A DNA stretch of 64,000 nucleotides from Ruegeria spongiae (GTDB lineage: Bacteria; Pseudomonadota; Alphaproteobacteria; Rhodobacterales; Rhodobacteraceae). Under the pieces are notes generated by a model, which saw nothing but the letters and a program-made list of their open reading frames with translations, was not told where the DNA came from and searched no databases. Location of the stretch: positions 215,156 to 279,155 of the forward strand of contig NZ_JAMFMB010000002.1 in NCBI RefSeq assembly GCF_023502395.1, in the 5' to 3' direction. Shown piece after piece: positions 1 through 8,890 of the stretch. Position 1 is the stretch's first letter. Each line of letters starts with the position of its first letter. The position numbers were made by a program, and so were the translations under genes.

Positions 1-360
1 GTGGGGGAAGGGCATGGCCGACCCGTAAAACCGCATGTTCAGACAATGGTTCTGCTTGCCGTCCAGACAGAATTTGCAGGTGCCACAGGGCCGTGAGGGT
101 GAAATGGCCACAAGCTGGCCTTCGCTCAGGTCGGTGACACCGTCTCCGATTGCCGTCACATGGCCTGCAACCTCGTGCCCGAGGATCATCGGCTCTTTCA
201 GCCGAATGGGCCCAAAACCGCCGTGATTGTAGTAATGCAGGTCAGAGCCGCAGATGCCGCCGCTTGCCATGCGGATCAGAACCTGACCCGGTCCGGGGTC
301 GGGCCTTTCGCGGGTTTCGATGCGAAGGTCTTTTGCGGCATGCGCAACGATGGTTTTCAT
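1..360 (-). CDS. idnD: L-idonate 5-dehydrogenase-like zinc alcohol dehydrogenase (partial, 3' end off window)
   Basis: The N-terminal 120 residues of a medium-chain zinc dehydrogenase of about 340 residues; the rest runs off the left edge. The N-terminal catalytic fold is seen: catalytic-zinc Cys37 in GGICGSDLHYY, the GHE motif at 61-63, and the four structural-zinc cysteines at 92, 95, 98 and 106. The GSDLHYY context is typical of L-idonate/sorbitol-type dehydrogenases, which oxidise L-idonate to 5-ketogluconate with NAD(P). It starts 7 bases after the stop of the hydroxyacid dehydrogenase gene, so the two are probably co-transcribed. The gluconate 5-dehydrogenase-like SDR at 1425 would take the product onward, which supports the call. 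Other polyol dehydrogenase specificities remain possible. Confidence 0.85.
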   Translation of the reverse strand, partial: MKTIVAHAAKDLRIETRERPDPGPGQVLIRMASGGICGSDLHYYNHGGFGPIRLKEPMILGHEVAGHVTAIGDGVTDLSEGQLVAISPSRPCGTCKFCLDGKQNHCLNMRFYGSAMPFPH

Positions 361-367
361 ATCGGCC

Positions 368-1327
368 TCAAAATACAGGTGTCAGAAGGTCTTGCCCGGC
401 GAAATGGGCACTCAGATTATCCCGGACAAGCTTGCCCATCGCCTTGCGCGTCTCGATGGTGCCCGAGGCGTGATGCGGTTGCAGCAGCACATTGTCGAGG
501 TCCAGAAATCGGGGGTCGAGTGCCGGTTCCCCCTCGAACACATCCAGCGCGGCGGCGCCCAGCGTGCCATTCTGCAAAGCAGTAATCAGCGCCTCTTCGT
601 CGATATTGGAGGCGCGTGAGATGTTGATGATCATGCCTTCGGGGCCGACGCAAGCGATCAGGTCACCATTCACCACATGCCGGGTTTGTGCCGAGGCGGC
701 GAGTGTGACGAACAGGAAGTCGGCATGCCGCGCCAGATCCAGCGGGTCGGGCAGGAAGGTCCAGCCCGGCGCATACTCCTTTGCGGCGATGTCGGTATAG
801 GCGATGTCCATACCGAAACCGGCCAATCGCTTGCCAACCTCGAACCCGATCCGGCCCAGTCCCAGGATGCCAGCCTTGCGCCCGAAGACCCGCCGCTTGA
901 GCGGGTAAAGCCCCTTGCTGGCCCAGGATCCGTCGCGCACCCAGCGTTCCGCACCGATCATGCCGCGCGACTGGCACAGCATCATTGCGACGCCCAGATC
1001 GGCCACGTCTTGCGTCAAAACGTCGGGCGTATTGGTCACGCGGATGCCCCGTTCGCGGCAGGCGTCCAGATCGACGGCGTCAAAGCCGACGCCATAGACC
1101 GAGATCAGCTCAAGCGCCGAGCAGGCTTCGATCATGGCGCGATCCGCCCCCAACTCGCCCCGTGTTGCAATGGCGCGGATGGTCGGGCCATGCTCGGCCA
1201 GAAAGCCGGGTTGGTCTTGGGCCTCAAAATATTTCTTGACTTCAAAGGCGCTATCAAGAGGGGTCTGATCCCATTCAGGATAGGGGCCAACTTGCAGGAT
1301 GATCGGTTTCGACACAGGTTGCGACAC
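368..1327 (-). CDS. D-isomer-specific 2-hydroxyacid dehydrogenase
   Basis: 319 residues, full length for the family of NAD(P)-dependent 2-hydroxyacid dehydrogenases (GhrB, hydroxypyruvate/glyoxylate reductase, 2-ketogluconate reductase). A Rossmann GLGRIG motif lies at 156-161, and the catalytic triad is visible as Arg238 (INISRAS), Glu267 (DVFEGEP) and His285 (LQPHHASGT). The start is the ATG at 1327, about 50 bases from the divergent tandem operators at 1354-1381, so it is probably co-repressed with the + strand unit. Beside the idonate and gluconate dehydrogenases a 2-keto-aldonate substrate is likely, but the sequence does not settle this. Confidence 0.88.
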   Translation of the reverse strand: MSQPVSKPIILQVGPYPEWDQTPLDSAFEVKKYFEAQDQPGFLAEHGPTIRAIATRGELGADRAMIEACSALELISVYGVGFDAVDLDACRERGIRVTNTPDVLTQDVADLGVAMMLCQSRGMIGAERWVRDGSWASKGLYPLKRRVFGRKAGILGLGRIGFEVGKRLAGFGMDIAYTDIAAKEYAPGWTFLPDPLDLARHADFLFVTLAASAQTRHVVNGDLIACVGPEGMIINISRASNIDEEALITALQNGTLGAAALDVFEGEPALDPRFLDLDNVLLQPHHASGTIETRKAMGKLVRDNLSAHFAGQDLLTPVF

Positions 1328-1342
1328 GGAGAGAATCCTTGC

Positions 1343-1381
1343 TTGACAAGTATTGTTATCGGTAACATGTTATCGGTACCA
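1343..1381 (+). promoter_or_regulatory. Promoter with two tandem GntR/IdnR-type LacI operators
   Basis: A -35-like TTGACA at 1343-1348 is followed by two abutting 14-bp sites in the same orientation, TGTTATCGGTAACA (1354-1367) and TGTTATCGGTACCA (1368-1381). They cover the expected -10 region of the promoter for the SDR at 1425 and lie just upstream of the divergent dehydrogenase gene. The sites resemble the operator core known for E. coli GntR/IdnR gluconate repressors. The LacI protein encoded at 3110 is the likely ligand (inference). Confidence 0.75.
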
Positions 1382-1424
1382 AATGGCGCGAGTCAATGCG
1401 TGTCTGCGCAGCAGGGGAATCCAC

Positions 1425-2189
1425 ATGACCAATCTCTTTTCTCTTTCGGGCCGACGCGCCCTGATCACCGGTTCGTCGCAGGGCATCGGCTATGCTCTGG
1501 CGCGCGGGCTGGCCGCCGCCGGGGGTGAGATCGTGCTGAACGGGCGCGACACCGCAAAGCTGAGCGCTGCAGCAGAAAACCTGCGTGCCGAGGGTGCTAC
1601 CGTGACCGAACTGGCCTTTGATGCGACCGACCACGATGGGGTGCGCGCCGCGGTGGACGGTTACGAGAGTGACACCGGACCGATCGACATCCTGGTCAAC
1701 AATGCCGGGATGCAGCACCGGACAGAGTTGGAGAACTTTCCGGCCGATGCGTTCGAAAAACTGCTGCAGACCAATATCGCCAGTGTCTTTCATGTCGGTC
1801 AGGCTGTGGCCCGGCACATGATCGGGCGTGGAACTGGCAAGATCATCAATATTGCATCGGTGCAGACTGCGCTCGCCCGGCCCGGTATCGCGCCCTATAC
1901 CGCGACCAAGGGCGCTGTGGGCAATTTGACCAAGGGCATGGCCACGGATTGGGCCAAACACGGGCTGCAATGCAACGCTATTGCGCCGGGCTATTTCGAC
2001 ACGCCGCTCAATGCCGCGTTGGTCGCCGATCCCGAGTTCTCGGCCTGGCTGCAGAAACGCACACCCGCAGGCCGTTGGGGGCAGGTCGAGGAACTGGTGG
2101 GTGCCTGCGTGTTCCTGTCGTCTGAGGCGTCGAGCTTCGTGAACGGCCATACGCTCTATGTTGATGGCGGCATCACCGCGTCGCTTTGA
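1425..2189 (+). CDS. idnO: Gluconate 5-dehydrogenase-like short-chain dehydrogenase
   Basis: 254 residues, the same length as E. coli IdnO, which reduces 5-ketogluconate to D-gluconate. The classical SDR layout is seen: cofactor loop GSSQGIG (16-22), NNAG (92-95), and catalytic Ser145, Tyr158 and Lys162 in YTATK. The ATG at 1425 gives the standard IdnO N-terminus (MTNLFSLSGRRALITG); an in-frame ATG at 1353 would overlap the operators and is rejected. First gene of a + strand unit that continues with a GarR-like dehydrogenase and a LacI repressor. With idnD next door this fits an idonate/gluconate pathway. Confidence 0.88.
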   Translation: MTNLFSLSGRRALITGSSQGIGYALARGLAAAGGEIVLNGRDTAKLSAAAENLRAEGATVTELAFDATDHDGVRAAVDGYESDTGPIDILVNNAGMQHRTELENFPADAFEKLLQTNIASVFHVGQAVARHMIGRGTGKIINIASVQTALARPGIAPYTATKGAVGNLTKGMATDWAKHGLQCNAIAPGYFDTPLNAALVADPEFSAWLQKRTPAGRWGQVEELVGACVFLSSEASSFVNGHTLYVDGGITASL

Positions 2190-2225
2190 TATGTGGTCCG
2201 CGCACCAAGGAAGGGAGAGTTTGAT

Positions 2226-3113
2226 ATGAGCGAAAAGATTGCCCTGATCGGGGCTGGCGCCATGGGAGGCGCCATCGGCACAAGACTGCTGGAGACCGGC
2301 AATGCGCTGAACGTCTTCGATCTGGACGCCGAAAAGGTGGCCGTTCTGGTCGCCAAGGGTGGCGTCGCTGCCGACTCGGCGGCCGAGGCGAGCCGGGGTG
2401 TGGATTTCGTCATCACCAGCCTGAACGCGTCGCGTATCGTGGAACTGGCGGCCTTCGGCAAGGACGGCATCGCTGACGGCGCTGCCGAGGGCACCGTGAT
2501 CATCGACATGTCCTCGATCGAGCCGGGTGCGACGCGCAAATTCGCTGCAATGGCGGCGGAACGTGGTCTGGCCTGGGTCGACAGCCCGCTGTCTGGCGGC
2601 GCGCCCAAGGCCCTGATCGGCGAGCTGACGCTGATGGCGGGCGGCGCGGCTGCGGATGTGGAACGCGCCCATCAGGCGCTGCGTCATGTGGCCTCGAACT
2701 ATACCCATATGGGGCCGTCCGGGGCCGGGCAGACGACAAAGCTGATCAATCAGGTTCTCTGCGGAATCGGGTTTCTGGCCGTCGCTGAAGCGACGCAACT
2801 GGCGCTGGATGCAGGTGTGGACGCCGAGAAGATCCCGCAGGCCCTGAAAGGCGGTCGCGCGGATAGTGCGTTGCTGCAGGAATATCTGCCGCGATTTGCG
2901 ACCAAGGATTATCGACGCACCGGTCGGATCGACAATATGGTCAAGGATTTGAATGCGGTGAACGATCTGTCGCGTCAGACCGGGACCTCGATGCCGATGA
3001 CGGCCATTTGCACGGAGATTCACCGCATGCTGACCGCCGCCGGGCTTGGGGGCGAGGATGAGGCGGCGGTGATGGAGTTCTTCAAGGGTGCCAAAGAGGA
3101 GATCCCGGGGTGA
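2226..3113 (+). CDS. 3-hydroxyisobutyrate/tartronate-semialdehyde reductase-family dehydrogenase (GarR-like)
   Basis: 295 residues, normal for the beta-hydroxyacid dehydrogenase family. The N-terminal NAD(P) fold begins with GAGAMGGAIG, the substrate loop DSPLSGGAPKA follows, and the catalytic lysine is Lys172 in GAGQTTKLINQ. The ATG at 2226 follows an AAGGGAGAG ribosome site and is preferred to an upstream in-frame GTG. The last base overlaps the next gene (GTGA), so translation is coupled to the LacI regulator. Family members reduce tartronate semialdehyde or oxidise related hydroxyacids; the neighbours suggest a sugar-acid intermediate, but the true substrate is unknown. Confidence 0.85.
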   Translation: MSEKIALIGAGAMGGAIGTRLLETGNALNVFDLDAEKVAVLVAKGGVAADSAAEASRGVDFVITSLNASRIVELAAFGKDGIADGAAEGTVIIDMSSIEPGATRKFAAMAAERGLAWVDSPLSGGAPKALIGELTLMAGGAAADVERAHQALRHVASNYTHMGPSGAGQTTKLINQVLCGIGFLAVAEATQLALDAGVDAEKIPQALKGGRADSALLQEYLPRFATKDYRRTGRIDNMVKDLNAVNDLSRQTGTSMPMTAICTEIHRMLTAAGLGGEDEAAVMEFFKGAKEEIPG

Positions 3114-4117
3114 CCGCTCGGGTCACGATGCGGGATGTGGCGCGCGCGGTCGGGGTCTCGCCGATGACGGTATCGCGTGCCCTGCGTGACGATGAGACAG
3201 TCAACGAAAAGACCCGGCACAAGATCCGGCAGGTCGCCAATGATCTGGGCTATGTCTACGATACCACCGCGCAGGCGTTTCGAACCCAGAAAAGTGGCTT
3301 CGTTGCCGTCACATTGCCGTCGATCAACAACGCCAATTTCGCCGAAACCTTTCGCGGCCTCTCTGATGGCCTTGGTGCGAGCGGCATGCAGTTGTTGCTG
3401 GGCAGCACCAATTACCGGGTCGAGAAGGAAGAAGAACTGGTACGCCAGCTTCTGACCCGCAACCCCGAAGCAATTGTTTTGACCGGGGGACATCACACGG
3501 ATGAAACCCGCGCGCTGCTCCGCGCCCGAAATCTGCCGGTTGTCGAGATGTGGGACCTGCCCACAGAGCCCTTGGGCCATGTTATCGGGTTTTCCAACGC
3601 AGAGGCGATGGCCAAGCTGGTCACGCATCTGGCTGAAAGCGGCAGGCGCAGGTTGGGCTATATCGGGGCCTCCGACCTGACTGACTTGCGCGGGGCCGAG
3701 CGTCGCGACGGGGTGATCGCCAAAGCGGCTGAACTTGGCTTGCCCGAGGTTGAGTTCCTTGATGCCGGGCCCGCGCCGGTGTCGATGCGGCACGGCGCAC
3801 AGGCGGTATCGGCGCTGGGCGCCAACCTGCGGTCGTTCGACGCTTTGGTCTGCGTCTCGGACCCGGTGGCTTTCGGGGTGCTGAGCGAATGCAGGCGGAT
3901 GGGTCTTGATGTGCCCGGCGATATTGCCATCACAGGGTTTGGCAACTTCGAGGTGGCCTCTGTCTCGGACCCAAGGATCACCACAATCGGCGTCACGGCC
4001 CGAGAGATCGGGGAACAGGTGGCGCTGCTGCTTGAGGACGTGTTTGCTGGCAATCAGCGAGACGGGCCGCGCGTGGTTGATGTCGGTTCGCGCCTTGTGC
4101 GGGGCGAGACCAGCTAG
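3110..4117 (+). CDS. LacI-family repressor, GntR/IdnR-like
   Basis: 335 residues. The N-terminal helix-turn-helix is MRDVARAVGVSPMTVSRAL, followed by a periplasmic-binding-protein-like effector domain with the PSINN...F.E, GF.N and GFGNFE motifs usual in gluconate-type LacI proteins. It starts with GTG inside the stop of the preceding dehydrogenase gene, so it belongs to that operon. It probably represses its own unit through the tandem operators at 1354-1381. Its recognition helix differs from those of the regulators at 4114 and 12217 by only a few residues, so shared or crossed regulation is possible. Confidence 0.9.
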   Translation: MTARVTMRDVARAVGVSPMTVSRALRDDETVNEKTRHKIRQVANDLGYVYDTTAQAFRTQKSGFVAVTLPSINNANFAETFRGLSDGLGASGMQLLLGSTNYRVEKEEELVRQLLTRNPEAIVLTGGHHTDETRALLRARNLPVVEMWDLPTEPLGHVIGFSNAEAMAKLVTHLAESGRRRLGYIGASDLTDLRGAERRDGVIAKAAELGLPEVEFLDAGPAPVSMRHGAQAVSALGANLRSFDALVCVSDPVAFGVLSECRRMGLDVPGDIAITGFGNFEVASVSDPRITTIGVTAREIGEQVALLLEDVFAGNQRDGPRVVDVGSRLVRGETS

Positions 4118-5142
4118 GCGTTGCGCACCGTCGTTCCGGGGATCAGGCGAAAGCCGATATCCCGGCAGGGTTCGACCGGTTCATCGCTGAGCCGCCCGAT
4201 CATCATCTCTGCCGCGGCCTGCCCAAGTTTCAGATGTGGCACATGCATCGAAGTCAGCCGCCGTGCAATCACCGAGGCAATCGGCAGATCGCCCCAGCCT
4301 GCAATGCCGATATCCTGCGGCACCTGCATTCCCTTCGTCCCGCAATATTGCAGCCCGCCAAAGGCCATCGCGTCGTTCTGATAAAAGATGCATTCGACGC
4401 CACTGCCCGAGGCCAGCAACTGCTCGGTGCCATAAAAGCCGGGATAATAGGTCGCCGTGTCATGCAGGCAGAGCTGCTTGACCACCTGCCCACCGCCACC
4501 CTCAACCGCCTTGCAGAACCCGTCCAGCCGCGTGGTCGCGGCGTTTGCGGTGTCATGCGAGGTGCCGACATATCCGATATTGGAATAGCCGCAGCTCATC
4601 AGATAGCGGCCCATGTCGAAGCCGCTATCGAAGTGGTTGATGCCCACCGACATATCCAGTGGGCTGCTGTTCAGATCCCAGATTTCAACAATGGGAATAC
4701 CGGCATTGCGCAGCATCTCGGCGGCGCGCGGGGAATGGTAGCGACCGGTCAGGATCAGGCCCGCAGGCTGCCAGGACAGAACGGTGCGAATCCAGTTCTC
4801 TTCTTCCTGCTGGGTGTGCTGGGTCAGGCCCAGAACGGTCTGACGGCCAAACGAGCCAAGCTTGCGGTCGATGCCTTCGAGAACCTGTGCAAAGACCTCG
4901 TTTCCAAGGTCAGGGATCGACACGCCGACAAAGGTCGAGCTCTGGTCGCCGGCAAAAACCGTGGCAAGACGATTCGGCAGGTAACCCAATTGGTCCACCT
5001 TCTCCATCACCTTGTCGCGGGTTTTTTCCGAGTACCCGCCCTCGCCACGTAAAACACGGCTGGCGGTCATCTTCGACACCCCTGCGGCACGGGCGACCTC
5101 AGAGAGGCTTATTCGACTGTTTTTATTGCTTTTTTCTTTCAT
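4114..5142 (-). CDS. LacI-family transcriptional regulator
   Basis: 342 residues with N-terminal helix-turn-helix LSEVARAAGVSKMTASRVL and a sugar-binding-type effector domain. It is convergent with the previous LacI gene (4-base overlap of the stops) and divergent from the ABC importer operon at 5266. Its ATG at 5142 is 14 bases from an operator at 5157-5168, which implies autoregulation together with control of the importer. The effector domain lies in the same gluconate-type subgroup as the other two LacI proteins here. The inducer is unknown. Confidence 0.9.
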   Translation of the reverse strand: MKEKSNKNSRISLSEVARAAGVSKMTASRVLRGEGGYSEKTRDKVMEKVDQLGYLPNRLATVFAGDQSSTFVGVSIPDLGNEVFAQVLEGIDRKLGSFGRQTVLGLTQHTQQEEENWIRTVLSWQPAGLILTGRYHSPRAAEMLRNAGIPIVEIWDLNSSPLDMSVGINHFDSGFDMGRYLMSCGYSNIGYVGTSHDTANAATTRLDGFCKAVEGGGGQVVKQLCLHDTATYYPGFYGTEQLLASGSGVECIFYQNDAMAFGGLQYCGTKGMQVPQDIGIAGWGDLPIASVIARRLTSMHVPHLKLGQAAAEMMIGRLSDEPVEPCRDIGFRLIPGTTVRNA

Positions 5143-5156
5143 CTCGATGCGCTTAC

Positions 5157-5225
5157 GTTACGGGTAACTTAAAGCTTGACAGATTGGGCTGCCACGCGAA
5201 ACACTAGCGTAATGTTACGGGTAAC
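5157..5225. promoter_or_regulatory. Divergent control region: two identical LacI operators flanking a -35 box
   Basis: GTTACGGGTAAC occurs at 5157-5168 and again at 5214-5225, 57 bp centre to centre, on either side of a TTGACA at 5176-5181. The upstream copy sits next to the start of the divergent regulator gene and the downstream copy follows the likely transcription start of the importer operon. This is the classic arrangement for looping repression. The -10 element is weak and could not be fixed. Confidence 0.75.
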
Positions 5226-5265
5226 TCAACGGAAGGGTTGAGGCTCGGATCAAGGAGGAGCCCGC

Positions 5266-6792
5266 ATGCAGAACCTGGCCTCAGGTCTGTTTTTTGACGG
5301 AATAGACAAGCATTTCGGCGGCACATATGCGCTGAAGGATGTGTCTCTGACCGTTGAGCGTGGCGAAATTCTTGCGCTGCTGGGCGAAAATGGGGCTGGC
5401 AAATCGACATTGATCAAAGTGCTTGGTGGCATTCATCACCCCGATGCGGGGCGGGTGTTGATCGATGGTGAGCCTTACGCGCACCGGCCCGCCGGATTTG
5501 GCGAACGCCAAAAGGTCGCCTTCATCCATCAGGATCTGGGATTGATCGAGTGGATGACCGTGGCCGAGAACATCGCGCTTGCCCTCGGCTTTTCCCGCAA
5601 GAACGGGCTGATCCGGTGGAACGATGTCGAAAGCTTCGCCGCTGAGGCGCTGCGCAAGGTTGCTTGCGAATTTGATCCGACCACGCGGGTCGAGAACCTT
5701 TCGCGCACTGAAAAATCGCTGGTTGCGATTGCCCGTGCGCTGGCGGTGGACAGCGAGTTTCTGGTTCTGGACGAACCCACGGCTTCGCTTCCGGCGGATG
5801 AGGTCGAGCGTCTGTTCGACGCGCTGCGGCCTTTGCGCGAACGCGGGGTGGGAATGATCTACGTCAGTCATCGGCTTGATGAGATTTTCCAGATCGCCGA
5901 CCGCGTGGCGGTTCTGCGCGATGGTGAAATGGTCGGAGTGCGCAGCATCGACCACACCACGCCCGAGGAGCTGGTGCAAAAGATCGTCGGGCGCAAAACC
6001 CGCGAAACCGTCAAAAGCAGTGATGCGCCCGGCGCGGCGGTGCTGACGCTGGACGGGTTCCGCGTGGCTGGCGTCGGGCCGCTGAATTTTGAACTGCGCA
6101 AGAATGAAATCGTCGGGTTGGTCGGGCTGCGCGGGGCGGGTCATGAGGCAATCTCGCGCGCGCTCTTTGGTCTGGAACCCTATGACGGGCAGGTCACGCT
6201 TGCGGGGCGTGCACCGGACCTGTCGACCCCGCAGCGGGCGCTTGCGGCGGGGGTCGGATTGGTGGCCAAGGACCGGACCGAAGAGTCGGTGGCGATGAGC
6301 CTGACCATTCGCGAGAACACGTTCCTGAACCCCGAGGGGATCGGTCGGAAACTGCTGGACCTCCTGTCTCCCAAGGTCGAGGCCGATCAGGCCGCGATCA
6401 TTGGCGCTGAGCTTGGGTTGTCCCCGAACGACCCCAGCTTGGCGATCGAGGCGCTTTCGGGCGGCAATCAGCAAAAAGTGGTGATCGGTCGCTGGCTGGC
6501 CACCAAGCGCAGCCTGCTGATCTGCGAGGACCCGACGGCAGGGGTGGATGTGGGCGCGAAATCCGAGATCTACGCGCTGCTTAACCGGGCTTTGGCGGAC
6601 GGGCTGGGCATCCTCGTGGTCTCCACCGATTTCGAAGAGATTTCGACGATCTGCCATCGCGCCATCGTGTTCAGCCAGGGTGCCATCGTGGATGAGTTGC
6701 AGGGGACACGCCTGACCACCGAAAACCTGATCCAGTCGGCCTCGGCCGGGAATATCGAGACACGAGAGGACAGCCAGAATGCAATCGCTTGA
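5266..6792 (+). CDS. Sugar ABC importer ATPase, double-NBD RbsA/MglA type
   Basis: 508 residues with two nucleotide-binding halves, as in RbsA, MglA and AraG. NBD1 has Walker A (GENGAGKST) and Walker B (FLVLDEPTASL), but its signature is degenerate (NLSRTEKSLVAIARAL). NBD2 has the family's degenerate Walker A (GLRGAGHEA) and a good signature (LSGGNQQKV); the Walker B end reads LLICEDPTAGVDVG, an ED pair where DE is usual. An AAGGAGGAG ribosome site precedes the ATG at 5266. It overlaps the permease gene by 14 bases, so expression is coupled. The subfamily imports monosaccharides; context suggests an aldose or sugar acid. Confidence 0.92.
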   Translation: MQNLASGLFFDGIDKHFGGTYALKDVSLTVERGEILALLGENGAGKSTLIKVLGGIHHPDAGRVLIDGEPYAHRPAGFGERQKVAFIHQDLGLIEWMTVAENIALALGFSRKNGLIRWNDVESFAAEALRKVACEFDPTTRVENLSRTEKSLVAIARALAVDSEFLVLDEPTASLPADEVERLFDALRPLRERGVGMIYVSHRLDEIFQIADRVAVLRDGEMVGVRSIDHTTPEELVQKIVGRKTRETVKSSDAPGAAVLTLDGFRVAGVGPLNFELRKNEIVGLVGLRGAGHEAISRALFGLEPYDGQVTLAGRAPDLSTPQRALAAGVGLVAKDRTEESVAMSLTIRENTFLNPEGIGRKLLDLLSPKVEADQAAIIGAELGLSPNDPSLAIEALSGGNQQKVVIGRWLATKRSLLICEDPTAGVDVGAKSEIYALLNRALADGLGILVVSTDFEEISTICHRAIVFSQGAIVDELQGTRLTTENLIQSASAGNIETREDSQNAIA

Positions 6793-7801
6793 ATCGGGTG
6801 CATTGGAACCGACCAAGGCCGAGTTGAAGGGGCTGAGCTTTGGCCAGCGACTGGCAAGACTGTTGCCGGTTTATGGCTTGGTGATCCTGACGGTGTTCCT
6901 GATCGGACTGTTTTCTGTTCTGCTGCCGAACACCTTCCCGACGATGCTGAACCTGCGTGCGATCGTGTCGGACAAAGCGATCATTGCGCTCTTGTCGCTT
7001 GGGGCGATGATTCCGATGGCGGCGGGGCGCATTGACCTGACCGTGGGCTATGGGATCGTGCTGTGGCACATTCTGGCGATCAGCTTTCAGACCCTGCTGG
7101 GCCTGCCCTGGCCGGTGGCCGTGGCGCTGGTGCTGGTGCTGGGCGCTGTCACCGGGTTCCTGAACGGCTTGCTTGTCGAGGTCGCAAAGATCGACAGTTT
7201 CATCGCGACGCTGGGGACCGGCACGGTGCTTTATGCGCTGGCTTTGTGGCATACCGGCGGGCGGCAGATGGTGGGCGTGCTACCGGACGGGTTTTATGCG
7301 CTCAACACCACTTTTGTATTCGGGTTGCCGATCACCGGATATTACCTGCTCGCGATTACGGTGGTTATGTGGATCGTGCTCGAATACACGCCTGTGGGCC
7401 GCTATCTTTATGCAATTGGTGCCAACCAGCGCGCGGCGCAACTGAACGGCATTCCCACCCGCAAATACGTGATCGGGGCCTTTGTCGCCTCGGGCACGAT
7501 GACCGCTCTGGCCGGGGTGCTGTTGGCCTCGAAGCTACGGATCGGTCAGGCCTCGGTCGGGCTGGAGTTTCTGCTGCCCGCGCTTGTGGGGGCCTTTCTG
7601 GGGTCGACCACCATCAAACCGGGCCGGGTCAATGTCTGGGGCACCATTGTTGGTGTCGCCATTCTGGCGGTCGGCATTTCGGGCATTCAACAATTCGGCG
7701 GATCGTTCTGGGTCGAACCGCTGTTCAACGGGGTGACCCTGCTGATTGCCATCGGCATCGCGGGATATGCGCAGCGCAGAAAAGGCGCGGAAAAGCGCTG
7801 A
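6779..7801 (+). CDS. Sugar ABC importer permease, RbsC type
   Basis: 340 residues, a polytopic membrane protein of the BPD_transp_2 family with about 8-10 hydrophobic segments. The family-typical cytoplasmic loop GANQRAAQLNGIPTRKY near 220 and the later ALVGAFLGSTTIKPG stretch (about 265-280) are visible. The N-terminus has about 20 polar residues before the first membrane segment. It forms the channel for the ATPase encoded upstream, with which it overlaps, and the binding protein 26 bases downstream. Confidence 0.92.
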   Translation: MQSLESGALEPTKAELKGLSFGQRLARLLPVYGLVILTVFLIGLFSVLLPNTFPTMLNLRAIVSDKAIIALLSLGAMIPMAAGRIDLTVGYGIVLWHILAISFQTLLGLPWPVAVALVLVLGAVTGFLNGLLVEVAKIDSFIATLGTGTVLYALALWHTGGRQMVGVLPDGFYALNTTFVFGLPITGYYLLAITVVMWIVLEYTPVGRYLYAIGANQRAAQLNGIPTRKYVIGAFVASGTMTALAGVLLASKLRIGQASVGLEFLLPALVGAFLGSTTIKPGRVNVWGTIVGVAILAVGISGIQQFGGSFWVEPLFNGVTLLIAIGIAGYAQRRKGAEKR

Positions 7802-7827
7802 GCAAACAAGTACAAAGGGAGGAAGCC

Positions 7828-8877
7828 ATGAAGAAGAGAACATTTCTGAACGCCATGCTGGCAACCACGATGCTGGCCGGGTTCGGCACAGCCACAATCG
7901 CGGAAACCGCCTGGGACGGGCCAACCACGGGACCAACAGCGGCCGAGGGAAAATCCATCGTTGTCGTCGCCGGTGACCTCAAGAACGGCGGCATCCTCGG
8001 GGTGACCACCGGGGTCGAAGAAGCGGCCGGAAAGATCGGTTGGGACGTGCGGGTTCTGGACGGCGCGGGCTCGATTCAGGGGCGGACGGCGGCGATCGGT
8101 CAGGCCATGGCACTCAAGCCCGATGGCGTGATCATCAACGGGTTCGATGCGGTTGAACAGCAGGCCGCGCTTGAGGGCGTTGTCGGTGCGAATATCCCGA
8201 TGGTGGCCTGGCATTCCGGCCCCAAGATCGGCTGCGATGCACCCGGCGGCATCTTTGCCAATGTCTCGACCGATGCGATGACCGTGTCCGAAGTGGCTGC
8301 TGAATGGGCGATGGAGGATGGCGGTGACTCTGTGGGTGCGGTGATCTTCACCGATTCCACTTATCAGATCGCGATCGACAAGGCGGATCGGATCAAGGAA
8401 ACCATCGAAGCCGCGGGCGGCAAGGTTCTGGAATATGTCGATACGCCGATTGCCGACACCTCCAGCCGGATGGGGCCATTGACCACATCGCTGCTGCAGA
8501 AACACGGCGATAGCTGGACCCATGCGCTGGCGATCAACGACCTCTATTTCGACTTCATGGGACCGGCACTTGCGGCGGCGGGCATTCCCGGAGACGGTTC
8601 TCCGAAAGCCGGGTCGGCGGGCGATGGGTCCGAGGCGGCGTTCCAGCGCATCCGCGGCGGTCAGTACCAGACGATCACTGTGGCCGAGCCGCTGAACCTG
8701 CAGGGCTGGCAACTGGTGGATGAGCTGAACCGCGCCATTCAGGGCGAGGCCTGCTCCGGCTACGTGACCTCACCCGCGCTGGTGACGCAGGACGGGCTGG
8801 CCAAGCTGGGTGACAGCAATCAGTTCGACCCGGATTCGCCCTATCGCGAGGCCTATTCAAGCATCTGGGGCAAATAA
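7828..8877 (+). CDS. Periplasmic sugar-binding protein, RbsB-like family
   Basis: 349 residues beginning with a signal peptide (MKKRTFLNAMLATTMLAGF, likely cleavage near residue 25 before ETAWDG). A type I periplasmic-binding fold follows (SIVVVAGDLKNGG, DGVIINGFDA). Start at the ATG at 7828 after AAAGGGAGGAAG; a long in-frame extension inside the permease gene is not real. It is the third gene of the first importer and is followed by a strong intercistronic hairpin (8891-8922), which could stabilise its message. Ligand unknown. Confidence 0.9.
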   Translation: MKKRTFLNAMLATTMLAGFGTATIAETAWDGPTTGPTAAEGKSIVVVAGDLKNGGILGVTTGVEEAAGKIGWDVRVLDGAGSIQGRTAAIGQAMALKPDGVIINGFDAVEQQAALEGVVGANIPMVAWHSGPKIGCDAPGGIFANVSTDAMTVSEVAAEWAMEDGGDSVGAVIFTDSTYQIAIDKADRIKETIEAAGGKVLEYVDTPIADTSSRMGPLTTSLLQKHGDSWTHALAINDLYFDFMGPALAAAGIPGDGSPKAGSAGDGSEAAFQRIRGGQYQTITVAEPLNLQGWQLVDELNRAIQGEACSGYVTSPALVTQDGLAKLGDSNQFDPDSPYREAYSSIWGK

Positions 8878-8890
8878 CCACTCTCCCCCC

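Noticed and set aside
1356..3023. A long minus-strand open frame opposite the SDR and GarR-like genes
   Set aside because: Its translation is rich in Arg, His and Gln with no fold-like pattern. It is the antisense shadow of two well-supported genes in high-GC DNA.
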